Source: Paludibacter propionicigenes (lineage in GTDB: Bacteria > Bacteroidota > Bacteroidia > Bacteroidales > JAIFNL01). Taken from it: a stretch of 51,672 bases of DNA. The position numbers were made by a program, and so were the translations under genes. The DNA is taken from assembly GCA_020721325.1 (NCBI GenBank), contig DYNA01000008.1, forward strand, positions 1 to 51,672. The letters run 5' to 3'. The notes under the pieces are model-generated. The model did not search any database, was not told where the DNA came from, and saw nothing but the letters and a program-made list of their open reading frames with translations. Of the stretch, positions 33,986 through 42,442 are shown one piece after another. Each line of letters begins with the position of its first letter. The stretch's first letter is position 1.

Positions 33986-35182
33986 TTATATTTCAAAATA
34001 TTTCATATATGTATCCAAATCTTTATCGCCTCGTCCTGAGATATTTATGACTACTACATCGCTTCTTTTAAAACTCATTTTTTCTAAAGCAGCAACAGCA
34101 TGTGCCGATTCTAATGCCGGAATAATTCCTTCAAGTTTTGTTAATAAAAATCCTGCTTTAACAGCATCTTTATCTTTGATACTCAGATAGTCCACTCGCT
34201 TCTCATCGTGTAAAAAAGCATGAATAGGACCAACTCCCGGATAATCTAAACCGGCAGAAATAGAATAAGGCTCTATTATCTGTCCATCGTTGGTTTGCAT
34301 TAAATAGGTTAGGCTTCCATGAATAATACCCGGTTTGCCTTTAGCTATGGAAGCTGCTGTTTTTCCACTATTTAAGCCTAATCCAGACGCTTCGGTAGCT
34401 ATTAACTGCACAGTTAAATTGTCTAAAAAATGATAAAATGCACCAATTGCATTGCTTCCACCGCCCACACAAGCTATTACATAATTTGGATTTTTTTTAC
34501 CGGTTTCTTTTTTTAATTGTTGCTTGATTTCTTTGCTTATTATTGATTGAAATCGAGCAACCATATCAGGATAAGGGTGCGGTCCTACAACCGAACCGAT
34601 GATGTAGTGTGTATCTTCAGGGTTGTTAATCCAATCTCTAATTGCCTCATTTGTAGCATCTTTAAGTGTCTGACTACCACTTATTGCCGGAATAACCTCA
34701 GCACCAAGCATTTTCATTCGTGCTACATTAGGGGCTTGTCGCTCAATGTCCACGCTACCCATGTAAACTTTACACTCTAAACCCATTAAAGCACAGACAG
34801 TTGCAGTCGCTACTCCGTGCTGACCTGCACCGGTTTCTGCAATGATTCTTTTCTTTCCTAATTTTTGTGCAAGCAAAATTTGACCAATCGTATTATTTAT
34901 TTTATGCGAGCCAGTGTGGTTCAAATCTTCGCGTTTTAAATAAATATGAGTTTTATATTTAGCCGAAAGTCTTTTGGCATAATACAATGGACTTGGCCGT
35001 CCAACATATTTTTTTAGTAATTCTTTATACTCTTTTTGAAATTCCTTTGATTCTATTATTCTAATATAATTTTCTTTTAATTCTTCAGTATTTGGATATA
35101 ACATTTCTGGCACAAAAGCACCTCCATATTCTCCATAAAAACCTTCATTATTTACCGAAAATTTTGTACTGATTGTTTTCAT
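33986..35182 (-). CDS. trpB: Tryptophan synthase, beta chain
   Basis: The 398-residue product has the PLP-lysine motif LKREDLNHTGSHKINN near residue 88, AETGAGQHGVATAT, CVGGGSNAIGAFYHF (phosphate cup) and SAGLDYPGVGP, all canonical for TrpB1. It joins indole with serine to give tryptophan. It lies between trpF and trpA with spacings of 9 and 4 bases. Confidence 0.97.
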   Translation of the reverse strand: MKTISTKFSVNNEGFYGEYGGAFVPEMLYPNTEELKENYIRIIESKEFQKEYKELLKKYVGRPSPLYYAKRLSAKYKTHIYLKREDLNHTGSHKINNTIGQILLAQKLGKKRIIAETGAGQHGVATATVCALMGLECKVYMGSVDIERQAPNVARMKMLGAEVIPAISGSQTLKDATNEAIRDWINNPEDTHYIIGSVVGPHPYPDMVARFQSIISKEIKQQLKKETGKKNPNYVIACVGGGSNAIGAFYHFLDNLTVQLIATEASGLGLNSGKTAASIAKGKPGIIHGSLTYLMQTNDGQIIEPYSISAGLDYPGVGPIHAFLHDEKRVDYLSIKDKDAVKAGFLLTKLEGIIPALESAHAVAALEKMSFKRSDVVVINISGRGDKDLDTYMKYFEI

Positions 35183-35191
35183 ATTATTTAA

Positions 35192-35830
35192 TTATAGTTT
35201 TAATTTTTTTAGCTTTTTAAAGAAAATTTTTAGTTTTTCAATATCTTTTTTTGCCGGTTCTAATTCAAATTGACTATTCAAGTCGATTGCAAATAGTTTT
35301 TTGTGAATAAAAGTATTGATTTTTTCAATACTTCCCAGTCCAATTCCTCCACTTAGCATAAATTTTGTTTCTAATTTGTAATTTTCTAATAATTTCCAGT
35401 TAAAATTCTCTCCACTTCCGCCAAAATTTGATGTTTTAGTATCGAAAAGGAAGAATTGAACAGAGGATTCATAACTTTTGCACATTGAAAACTCAAAATC
35501 ACTGTCTATTTGAAACGCTTTTATTAATTGAAGTCCATATTTTGAAAGTTCATTACAAAATTCTGGACTTTCGTTTCCATGCAGTTGGATAAAATCTAAA
35601 TTATACTTTTCTTTTTGTTCAAAAATATAATTTTTTGAACTATTTACAAAAACTCCTACTTTTTTTATTTTTGGCGGAATATTTTTTATTTCTGAAAAAT
35701 TAAAATTTTCACCTACAAAACGTTTTGATTCTTTGTAAAAAATAAAACCTATAAAATTAGGCTTTAAATCAACAAGTTGCATTATATTTTCGTGAAATTT
35801 CATTCCACAAACTTTTATTTGTAACGACAT
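35192..35830 (-). CDS. trpF: Phosphoribosylanthranilate isomerase
   Basis: The 212-residue TIM-barrel protein begins LQIKVCGMKFHENI with the catalytic Cys, has FIGFIFYKESKRFV, LDFIQLHGNESPEFC and FMLSGGIGLGSI, and ends with the catalytic-Asp segment AIDLNSQFE. It carries out the Amadori rearrangement in tryptophan synthesis. It is a separate gene, not fused to trpC, and is spaced 9 bases from both neighbours. Confidence 0.94.
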   Translation of the reverse strand: MSLQIKVCGMKFHENIMQLVDLKPNFIGFIFYKESKRFVGENFNFSEIKNIPPKIKKVGVFVNSSKNYIFEQKEKYNLDFIQLHGNESPEFCNELSKYGLQLIKAFQIDSDFEFSMCKSYESSVQFFLFDTKTSNFGGSGENFNWKLLENYKLETKFMLSGGIGLGSIEKINTFIHKKLFAIDLNSQFELEPAKKDIEKLKIFFKKLKKLKL

Positions 35831-35839
35831 TTTAAAATT

Positions 35840-36625
35840 TTATCTATAAATTTCTCTTATAAATTTATTACAAGCTTCGCCCGGATTTGCTGTTTTCATA
35901 AAATTTTCACCTATCAGAAAACCTTTGTAGCCAAATTCGGCTAATTCTTTTATCTCTTTGACCTCATTTAATCCGCTTTCTGTAACTTTAGTTAAATCAT
36001 TTGAAATTTGGTGGGCTAATTTTTTTGACAATTCAATATCGGTTACAAAAGTTTTTAAATCTCTATTATTAACTCCCACTAAATCAATATATTGATTCAG
36101 TGCATCTAACTCCGATTCTTCATGAATTTCAAGCAAAATTTCCATTTTTAAACTTTTGGCTAATCTTGAAAAGTTTAAAATTTCTTCTTTAGTTAAAATA
36201 GCAGCAATTAATAAAATAGCATCTGCTCCAATGCTTTTACTTTCAATAATTTGGAATTCATCAACAATAAATTCTTTCCGTAAAATAGGAATTTTATTTA
36301 AGTTTCGAGCTATTAGCAGGTCTTGTATATTTCCACCAAAATATTTTTCGTTTGTTAGCATGGAAATACCTGATACTTGAGCATTTACATACGCAGTCGT
36401 TACTTCTTCAACTGTCGATTTATTATTAATTATCCCTTTTGACGGCGATTGTCGCTTAAATTCGGCAATAATTCCTGATAAAAAATTATCATTTATATTT
36501 CTTTTTAGAGAAAAAGTTTCTCGGTTAAAAAAACTACTTTTTTCAAAGTCTTTAATTTTTTCTTTAAAATTAATTTGTGTCAATTCTTTTCTTTTATCAG
36601 CTATTATTTTTTCGAGTATATTCAT
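35840..36625 (-). CDS. trpC: Indole-3-glycerol phosphate synthase
   Basis: The 261-residue product opens MNILEKIIADKRKEL and has IIAEFKRQSPSKGIIN with the catalytic Lys near residue 55, LTNEKYFGGNIQDL, PILRKEFIVDEFQI, ILLEIHEESELDAL, VGVNNRDLKTFV and GFLIGENFM. This barrel enzyme closes the indole ring. It lies between trpD (24 bases) and trpF. Confidence 0.96.
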   Translation of the reverse strand: MNILEKIIADKRKELTQINFKEKIKDFEKSSFFNRETFSLKRNINDNFLSGIIAEFKRQSPSKGIINNKSTVEEVTTAYVNAQVSGISMLTNEKYFGGNIQDLLIARNLNKIPILRKEFIVDEFQIIESKSIGADAILLIAAILTKEEILNFSRLAKSLKMEILLEIHEESELDALNQYIDLVGVNNRDLKTFVTDIELSKKLAHQISNDLTKVTESGLNEVKEIKELAEFGYKGFLIGENFMKTANPGEACNKFIREIYR

Positions 36626-36649
36626 TTTAAATTATTTAATTTTAATTAG

Positions 36650-37648
36650 TTACGATTTTGAAATTTCAATTAATTTTTCAAATTTTTCAAAAGCTTTATT
36701 GCTAAAAATAGATTCTTTAGCTTGCTCTAAGCAATTTTCAATGCTTAAACTTGGACGAATTGTTTTTATTGCCATTGCAGAGTTTGCTAAAACTGTATTT
36801 GTTTGAGCATCAGTTCCTTCACCATTTAAAACAGCCCTAAATATTTTAGCCGAACTATCTATCGAAAATCCACCTGAAATATCTTCGGCTTTGAGTTTAT
36901 TAAAACCGAAAAATTCGGGTGTTAAAATCTCATCTCTTTGATTACTAATAAGTTTAAAGTTACCTGTTAATGAAATTTCATCATATCCGTCGAGGCTGTG
37001 CAAAATAGAAAATTGTTTATTTGTTTGTTGGTAAAGATAAGCATAAAGTCGAGCTACTTCCAAATTATAAACACCAACCATCTGATTTTGAGGCGAGCTT
37101 GGATTAACCATCGGACCCAAAATATTAAAAAAAGTCTTGACTTTCAACTCTCTACGTATGGGACCTACATTTTTAAGAGCAGGGTGAAAAAGCGGAGCAT
37201 GTAGAAAACAAATATTAGCTTCTGAAATACATCTTTTTATAATATTTTCATCGTTAGTAAACTGAAAACCATAAAATTCTAATACATTAGACGAACCGCA
37301 CCCTGAAGAAACTCCATAATTTCCATGTTTTGCCACTTTGTAACCTGCACCGGCTACAACAAAAGATGCAAGCGTTGAAATATTGAAAGTATCTTTTCCG
37401 TCGCCTCCTGTGCCGCACAAATCAATGGTTTCAAATTCCGAAAGGTCAATTTTTATGCACAATTCAAGCAAAGCATCGCGAAATCCGGCAAGCTCTTCTA
37501 TTGTAATATTTCGCATCAGATAAACAGTCATAAAAGCTGCTACTTCGTTGGCTTTGTATTGATTAAGACCTATATTTGTGAGTATTTCTTTGGCTTCTAT
37601 ATAACTGAGCGATTGATGCTCAAATAATCTATTGAGTATATTCTTCAT
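36650..37648 (-). CDS. trpD: Anthranilate phosphoribosyltransferase
   Basis: The 332-residue product has the PRPP-binding signature DLCGTGGDGKDTFNISTLAS near residue 80, KHGNYGVSSGCGSSNVLE and FHPALKNVGPIRRELKVKTF. It adds phosphoribose to anthranilate. It is not fused to trpG, which lies 94 bases upstream, the largest gap within the operon. Confidence 0.95.
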   Translation of the reverse strand: MKNILNRLFEHQSLSYIEAKEILTNIGLNQYKANEVAAFMTVYLMRNITIEELAGFRDALLELCIKIDLSEFETIDLCGTGGDGKDTFNISTLASFVVAGAGYKVAKHGNYGVSSGCGSSNVLEFYGFQFTNDENIIKRCISEANICFLHAPLFHPALKNVGPIRRELKVKTFFNILGPMVNPSSPQNQMVGVYNLEVARLYAYLYQQTNKQFSILHSLDGYDEISLTGNFKLISNQRDEILTPEFFGFNKLKAEDISGGFSIDSSAKIFRAVLNGEGTDAQTNTVLANSAMAIKTIRPSLSIENCLEQAKESIFSNKAFEKFEKLIEISKS

Positions 37649-37742
37649 TTTTGTATAAAAATTTATTTTATTTAATTATTTTATATTAAAAATTATATTT
37701 TTATATTAAAAAATAACTTTTATTTTACTTGTTAATTTTAAA

Positions 37743-38312
37743 TTATTTTTTAAGCCAATTTTCAAGCATTTTTTCTCCTTCGGGTGTTAAAATCGATTCG
37801 GGATGAAATTGTACTGCGCGTACATCATACTCTTTGTGAAAAATAGACATAATTTGATTTTTTTCATCAACACTTGAAATTGTAAAACATTTCGGAAGGC
37901 TTTCATTATCAACAATCCAAGAATGATAGCGACCAGCTACAAATTCAACTGGAATGTTTTTAAATAAAACGTCATCTTTTTCTTTTTGGAAGATTGGAGT
38001 TGCAACACCATGATATACTTCATTGATATTGATTAGTTTACCTCCAAAAACTTCTGCCATAGCCTGCATACCCAAGCACACACCCAAAATACTTTTAGTT
38101 GGTGCAAAACGCTTAATAAGTGGTTTCAGTAATCCTGCTTCATCTGGAATGCCGGGACCTGGCGATAAAATAATTTTGTCGTATTTTTCTATTTCATCAA
38201 GTGTTATTTCATCGTTTCTAAATACATCAATTTTTTGCCGGGTTATTTTTTCAATATAATGTACTAAATTGTATGTAAAAGAATCGTAATTGTCAAACAT
38301 CAATATTTTCAT
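37743..38312 (-). CDS. trpG: Anthranilate synthase, glutamine amidotransferase component
   Basis: The 189-residue product starts KILMFDNYDSFTYNLVHY, has the oxyanion strand ILSPGPGIPDEAG, the cysteine nucleophile motif LGVCLGMQAMAEVFGG near residue 80 and the His-Glu pair VQFHPESILTPEG near residue 172. It supplies ammonia from glutamine to TrpE. In some bacteria the same type of subunit also serves PabA; with the trp operon position the trp role is primary. It lies 45 bases from trpE. Confidence 0.94.
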   Translation of the reverse strand: MKILMFDNYDSFTYNLVHYIEKITRQKIDVFRNDEITLDEIEKYDKIILSPGPGIPDEAGLLKPLIKRFAPTKSILGVCLGMQAMAEVFGGKLININEVYHGVATPIFQKEKDDVLFKNIPVEFVAGRYHSWIVDNESLPKCFTISSVDEKNQIMSIFHKEYDVRAVQFHPESILTPEGEKMLENWLKK

Positions 38313-38357
38313 AAAAATATATTTTAAATTATAAAAAATTATAAGCTATTTCTAATA

Positions 38358-39755
38358 TTATATTTTTTCACCTAATAAAATAGCTGCTCTTAACGCACCT
38401 ATTTTATTATCGACTTCTTGCAACTCTGTTGTTTCAACCGATTTTTCTACTATACCGGCACCTGCTCTGTAATAAAGAACATTATTTTTACTCATAAACG
38501 AACGGATTAAAATAGCATGATTTATTGTTCCATTCAATCCGATATAGCCAATACACCCGCCATAAAAGCTTCTGTTATTGGACTCTATTTGGTCGATTAA
38601 TTGCATGGCTTTATATTTGGGCGCACCGGTTAAAGTGCCGGCAGGAAAAGTGTCGGCTAAAATTTGAAGCGGGTTTGAAGAATTATTTAAAAAACCGCTA
38701 ACCTTTGATACTAAATGGATTACATGGCTATAAAATTGAATTTCTTTATAAATTTCAACATGAGTACCGTGAGCATTTCGGCTCAAATCATTGCGAGCTA
38801 AATCTACCAACATGGTATGTTCGGCATTTTCTTTCGGGTCTTTTGCCAATTCTAGCGCATTTTCACGGTCGGATTTATCGTTTCCTGTTCTTTTGTATGT
38901 GCCTGCTATGGGGTGAATACTTGCTTTATTTTCATTGACAGTGATTTGCGCTTCAGGCGACGACCCAAATAATTTAAACGAGCCAAAATCGAAATAAAAC
39001 AAATAGGGAGAAGGATTGATACTTCGCAAAGCCCTATAAACATTGAAATCATCACCTCTAAAATGCTGTGAAAAACCTCGCGAAAGCACCAATTGAAACA
39101 CATCTCCGCGCTTACAATGGCTTCTGGCTTGGCTTACCATTTTTAAAAAATTTTCAGGGCTTGTATTATTTTTTTCCTCATTTTCTTTTTTAAAATAATA
39201 GGTTGTAAATTTCTTATTAACAATGAGTTCCTGAATTTCTGAAAGCTTTGATGTTTCATTTTCAGTTAAATTTTCAGTTATTGTTAATTCGTTTTTAAAA
39301 TGATTTACTCCAATGATGTATTTATAAAAACGGTAAAAGATTTCAGGTATTTCATTTCCTTCTTCTTGTTTTTCAGAGAGTTTTATTGTATCAAAGTATT
39401 CAATGGCGTTGTACGAAGTATAGCCAAAAAAGCCATTGATTTGATTTTCTGAATTTTCTACTGCAAATTTACCTATAAAATTATATAACATTTCATTTGC
39501 AATAGGTTTTTCTATTAAATGAATATATTCCTGAAAATTGGGATAAGTTTCTGTTATTTTTCTTTTTTCAAGCTTAAAACTGGCTAAAGGTTGAAAACAA
39601 ATGTATGAAAAACTATTTTCAGATGTATGATAATCTGAGCTTTCCAGTAAAATTGAATCAGGAAACTGGTCTCTGATTTTTAAATATAAACTTACCGGCG
39701 TTAATATATCAGCAAGTAATTTTGTAGTCTGCGTTTTGAATGTGAATTTTTTCAT
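38358..39755 (-). CDS. trpE: Anthranilate synthase, component I
   Basis: The 465-residue product has the chorismate-utilising domain: IHPIAGTYKRTGND, HTMLVDLARNDLSR, FPAGTLTGAPKYKAMQLID, FYGGCIGYIGLNG and AGAGIVEKSVET. Residues 36-39 are LLES, the conserved motif of the tryptophan feedback site in TrpE, so allosteric inhibition by tryptophan is probably intact. It is the first structural gene of the operon, 36 bases after the T-run of an attenuator. Transcription is thus expected to be set by Trp-tRNA and activity by free tryptophan. Confidence 0.96.
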   Translation of the reverse strand: MKKFTFKTQTTKLLADILTPVSLYLKIRDQFPDSILLESSDYHTSENSFSYICFQPLASFKLEKRKITETYPNFQEYIHLIEKPIANEMLYNFIGKFAVENSENQINGFFGYTSYNAIEYFDTIKLSEKQEEGNEIPEIFYRFYKYIIGVNHFKNELTITENLTENETSKLSEIQELIVNKKFTTYYFKKENEEKNNTSPENFLKMVSQARSHCKRGDVFQLVLSRGFSQHFRGDDFNVYRALRSINPSPYLFYFDFGSFKLFGSSPEAQITVNENKASIHPIAGTYKRTGNDKSDRENALELAKDPKENAEHTMLVDLARNDLSRNAHGTHVEIYKEIQFYSHVIHLVSKVSGFLNNSSNPLQILADTFPAGTLTGAPKYKAMQLIDQIESNNRSFYGGCIGYIGLNGTINHAILIRSFMSKNNVLYYRAGAGIVEKSVETTELQEVDNKIGALRAAILLGEKI

Positions 39756-39791
39756 ATCATATAATTTTATTATTTTTTTATAAAAAAATTT

Positions 39792-39828
39792 AAAAAAAAC
39801 GGCTTGTCGGTGAAATTCGACAAGCCGT
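39792..39828 (-). terminator. trp attenuator: terminator hairpin (3:4)
   Basis: On the minus strand ACGGCTTGTCG, loop AATTTCAC, then CGACAAGCCGT form a perfect 11-base stem followed by at least seven T. It ends 36 bases before the trpE start codon and downstream of the Trp-Trp leader peptide. The loop sequence TTTCAC and the stem sequence GCTTG are in register to pair instead with the leader (GTGAAA and TAAGC). Confidence 0.92.
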
Positions 39829-39855
39829 AATATTTTTATTCTAACAATTACAAAA

Positions 39856-39891
39856 GCTTAGTACCTTTCACAAATTTTTATTTTGCGAAAG
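39856..39891 (-). promoter_or_regulatory. trp attenuator: competing leader segments 1 and 2
   Basis: Segment 1 CTTTCGCAAA (39882-39891) pairs with segment 2 TTTGTGAAAG (39865-39874) over 10 bases, one G-T. Segment 2 can instead pair with the terminator: GTGAAA (39866-39871) with TTTCAC (39810-39815), and TAAGC (39856-39860) with GCTTG (39821-39825), leaving a symmetric 5x5 internal loop. The pairings exclude one another. Confidence 0.75.
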
Positions 39892-39926
39892 TGCCACCAA
39901 TTCATATTGTAATTTAAAGTTTTCAT
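39858..39926 (-). CDS. trpL: trp operon leader peptide with tandem Trp codons
   Basis: A 22-codon frame on the minus strand starts at 39926 (MKTLNYNMNWWHFRK...) and stops with TAA at 39858-39860. Codons 10 and 11 are TGG TGG, at 39894-39899. A ribosome stalled there for lack of Trp-tRNA would cover segment 1 (39882-39891), which begins two bases after the next codon's start. This frees segment 2 to block the terminator before trpE. The peptide is too short for standard gene finding. Trp is rare and the two codons are adjacent, so chance is unlikely. Its arrangement with promoter and terminator matches classical trp attenuation. Confidence 0.85.
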   Translation of the reverse strand: MKTLNYNMNWWHFRKIKICERY

Positions 39927-39953
39927 CTGTTAGCTTTTAAATTTTAATTTTAG

Positions 39954-39986
39954 CAAATTTAAATTATTTTTATTTTAAATTCCAAA
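39954..39986 (-). promoter_or_regulatory. trp operon promoter (Bacteroidota type)
   Basis: Minus strand: TTTG (39983-39986), 21 bases, TAAATTTG (39954-39961), a full match to the consensus. The transcript would start around 39947, about 20 bases before the leader peptide start. Confidence 0.7.
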
Positions 39987-40037
39987 TTTTTTATGTTAAA
40001 AAAATATTTTTTTTCTAACAAGTTGAAAATAAGAACT

Positions 40038-41300
40038 TTATTTAACTACAAAACGAGCCGTATTTCTACTTTTTTGTTGAATATAGACTGAACGCCCATT
40101 TATTTGAGAATCAACAGCTTCCTTGGTGTAGTGCCTTATTGTAATGAGTTCCAAGTCTGTATTGTATTTTACAACAAAATCATTTTTTAAACTATCAATA
40201 AAAGTTTCAAATTTTACTTTATCGTAATCTGCACATATTGAGAAACTTATGGCTGAGTTTTGCATCAAATTTGCTTTTATTCGTAGCTCGGCAAGTTTTG
40301 CAAAAATTCTACTCATATTCTCTTCCACAATAAAAGAAAAGTTTTTCGGTGAAATGGAAACCAAAATTTGATTGCGTTTAAAAATATAAATCGGTACCAA
40401 TTTCAAAACATAATCAAAGTTTTTAATTAAAGTGCCTTCGATTTCAGGATTTAAAAAAGTTTTCACGTAAAGTGGAATATTCTTATTTTGAAGCGGCTTT
40501 AATGTTTTCGGGTGAATAACATTGGCTCCATAATACGCCAATTCGATGGCTTCGTGATAGGAAATAGCATTAAGTTTTACCGGATTTTTAAAATACTTAG
40601 GGTCGGCATTAAAAATACCTTCTACGTCTTTCCAAACGGTAAGACTTTCTGCATCAAGTATATACGAAAGTACAGCACCCGTAAAATCCGAGCCTTCGCG
40701 TCCCAAAGTAGTTCTTAAATTGCGAACGGTTGAACCCACAAAACCCTGAGTTACATAGATTTGCTCGCGTTCAAAGTTTAAAACTTTGTGGCAAAGTTTA
40801 TCTGTCAATTCCCAATCCACATGGGCATCGCGGAAGTAACTCTCTGTTTTTAAGCACGAACCAATGTCCACCCAGCGATTTGAAATTCCCTCTTGATTAA
40901 AAAATGCACTCACTATGCCCGACGACAAAATTTCGCCGTAAGGCACAATTTGATCGTATTCAAAATCAAAATCGAGCGAAGGCATACTCATCATTTTTGA
41001 AAACATAAAGGTAAAAATGTTTTCATTTGTCTTAAAAATCAGATTTTTTTTATCTAAAATGAGTTCATCGGTTATTTGAATATGAAAATCTTTGATTGTA
41101 TTTAATTTTTCTTCTATTTTTTCAATATTTTCGTTCTCATAAAACCAAATTTCTGCCAATTCAACCAACGAATCGGTAATTTTTCCCATTGCAGAGATAA
41201 CAATTATCAATTTTTCATCTACATTTTTCAAAATTGGCAGCAAATTTCGAACTGATTCTGCATTTTTTATTGACGCACCTCCAAATTTATATACTTTCAT
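40038..41300 (-). CDS. Aspartate kinase (monofunctional)
   Basis: The start is placed at 41300 (MKVYKFGGASIKNAE), since the longer frame would overlap the glutaminase gene and add 29 unmatched residues. The product of about 420 residues has the kinase motif KFGGASI, GREGSDFTGAVLSYIL near residue 205 and VWKDVEGIFNADPKY, then ACT-type regulatory sequence (NQILVSISPKNFSFI). There is no homoserine dehydrogenase domain. It phosphorylates aspartate for the lysine, threonine and methionine family. It follows glutaminase by 16 bases and is probably cotranscribed. Feedback ligand is not readable. Confidence 0.92.
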   Translation of the reverse strand: MKVYKFGGASIKNAESVRNLLPILKNVDEKLIIVISAMGKITDSLVELAEIWFYENENIEKIEEKLNTIKDFHIQITDELILDKKNLIFKTNENIFTFMFSKMMSMPSLDFDFEYDQIVPYGEILSSGIVSAFFNQEGISNRWVDIGSCLKTESYFRDAHVDWELTDKLCHKVLNFEREQIYVTQGFVGSTVRNLRTTLGREGSDFTGAVLSYILDAESLTVWKDVEGIFNADPKYFKNPVKLNAISYHEAIELAYYGANVIHPKTLKPLQNKNIPLYVKTFLNPEIEGTLIKNFDYVLKLVPIYIFKRNQILVSISPKNFSFIVEENMSRIFAKLAELRIKANLMQNSAISFSICADYDKVKFETFIDSLKNDFVVKYNTDLELITIRHYTKEAVDSQINGRSVYIQQKSRNTARFVVK

Positions 41301-41316
41301 TTTTTCTATTTTTACA

Positions 41317-42231
41317 TTAAAAAATTGACATTCCGGTTTTAGTTGTAAACAGTTCCATTGCTTTAATTCCGCGCAGAGAATTTCCAAAACTGTTCAGTTC
41401 CGGACTCCAAACAGCCATTGTTAATTTTCCCGGAATAGTTGCTGCAATTCCACCTCCAACTCCACTTTTCCCTGGCATTCCCACGCGAAAAGCAAAATCA
41501 CCGCTTTCGTCGTACATTCCGCACGTAAGCATCAGAGCATTAAGGCGTTTCGAGCGACTTCGCGATAAAATTCGCTCTTTATTATTGGAATCAAAACCAC
41601 GATGAGTTATAAAGGAAAAAGTTTTTACTAAATCTACACAATTCATTGATAATGAGCATTGATTGAAATATAAATCTAAAACTTCTTCGGGATTATTCGT
41701 AATATTTCCAAAACTTTTCATATAGTTTACCAAAGCCGAATTTAAGTAACCATGTTCTTTTTCCGATTGAGCTACAATTTTATCGTACTGAATATTAGTA
41801 TTTTGCGCCCTTTTTTGAACAAAATCCAATAAAACTTCTTTCGGATTGGGAAAGCGGGAACAAAGTATATCGCTGATAACCAATGCTCCGGCATTAATAA
41901 ACGGATTTCGGGGTATTCCGCGCTCTTTTTCGAGCTGAATGAGCGAGTTAAATGGATTGCCGGAGGGTTCTCTGCCCACTCTTTCCCAAACTTCGCTGCC
42001 TATTTCGCGAAAAGCAATGGTGAGTGTCAGCACTTTAGAAATACTTTGCATCGAAAAATTAGTTTGCGAGTCGCCCCATTCAAACAATTCTCCATCGGCA
42101 GCTAAAAGAGCCATACCAAATTGATTTCCAGATACTTGAGCAAGAGCCGGAATGTAATTGGCAACTTTTCCTTTTCCTTCTAATTCTTTCGTTTCTTCAG
42201 CTATTTCGTTTAAAATTTCTTTAAAATCCAT
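41317..42231 (-). CDS. glsA: Glutaminase A
   Basis: The 304-residue serine-dependent glutaminase has VANYIPALAQVSGNQFGMAL, FSMQSISKVLTLTIAF with the Ser-x2-Lys active-site pair near residue 65, GREPSGNPFNSL, NPFINAGALVISD and GVGGGIAATIPGKLTMAVWSP. It hydrolyses glutamine to glutamate and ammonia. Its length matches the family. It starts the minus-strand pair with aspartate kinase and faces away from porQ. Roles include nitrogen supply or acid tolerance. Confidence 0.94.
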   Translation of the reverse strand: MDFKEILNEIAEETKELEGKGKVANYIPALAQVSGNQFGMALLAADGELFEWGDSQTNFSMQSISKVLTLTIAFREIGSEVWERVGREPSGNPFNSLIQLEKERGIPRNPFINAGALVISDILCSRFPNPKEVLLDFVQKRAQNTNIQYDKIVAQSEKEHGYLNSALVNYMKSFGNITNNPEEVLDLYFNQCSLSMNCVDLVKTFSFITHRGFDSNNKERILSRSRSKRLNALMLTCGMYDESGDFAFRVGMPGKSGVGGGIAATIPGKLTMAVWSPELNSFGNSLRGIKAMELFTTKTGMSIF

Positions 42232-42362
42232 AATTATTTTTATAAAAATATAATTTTATACAATAAATGCAATGTTTTAATATGCTTTTTTTGTATAAAT
42301 ATTTGTAAAGTTTTGAAAAAAAAAATCAAAAATGAAAATATTTTTTTGTTTTTTCATTTTAT

Positions 42363-42394
42363 TTTGGAAAAAACCTTTTATTTAAGTTTATTTG
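42363..42394 (+). promoter_or_regulatory. Probable promoter of porQ
   Basis: TTTG (42363-42366), 20 bases, TTTATTTG (42387-42394), one mismatch to TAnnTTTG, 48 bases before the porQ start codon. Confidence 0.5.
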
Positions 42395-42442
42395 CATTTA
42401 AAATGTTTTGGAATTTTGTTTTTAAAAAACCAAATTAATTAT

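Noticed and set aside
33982..33996. Longer start for trpA inside trpB
   Set aside because: The codon is TTG and the normal TrpA N-terminus begins at the ATG at 33981.
41301..41387. Longer start for aspartate kinase overlapping glutaminase
   Set aside because: The extra 29 residues precede the universal KFGG N-terminus and lie within the upstream gene.
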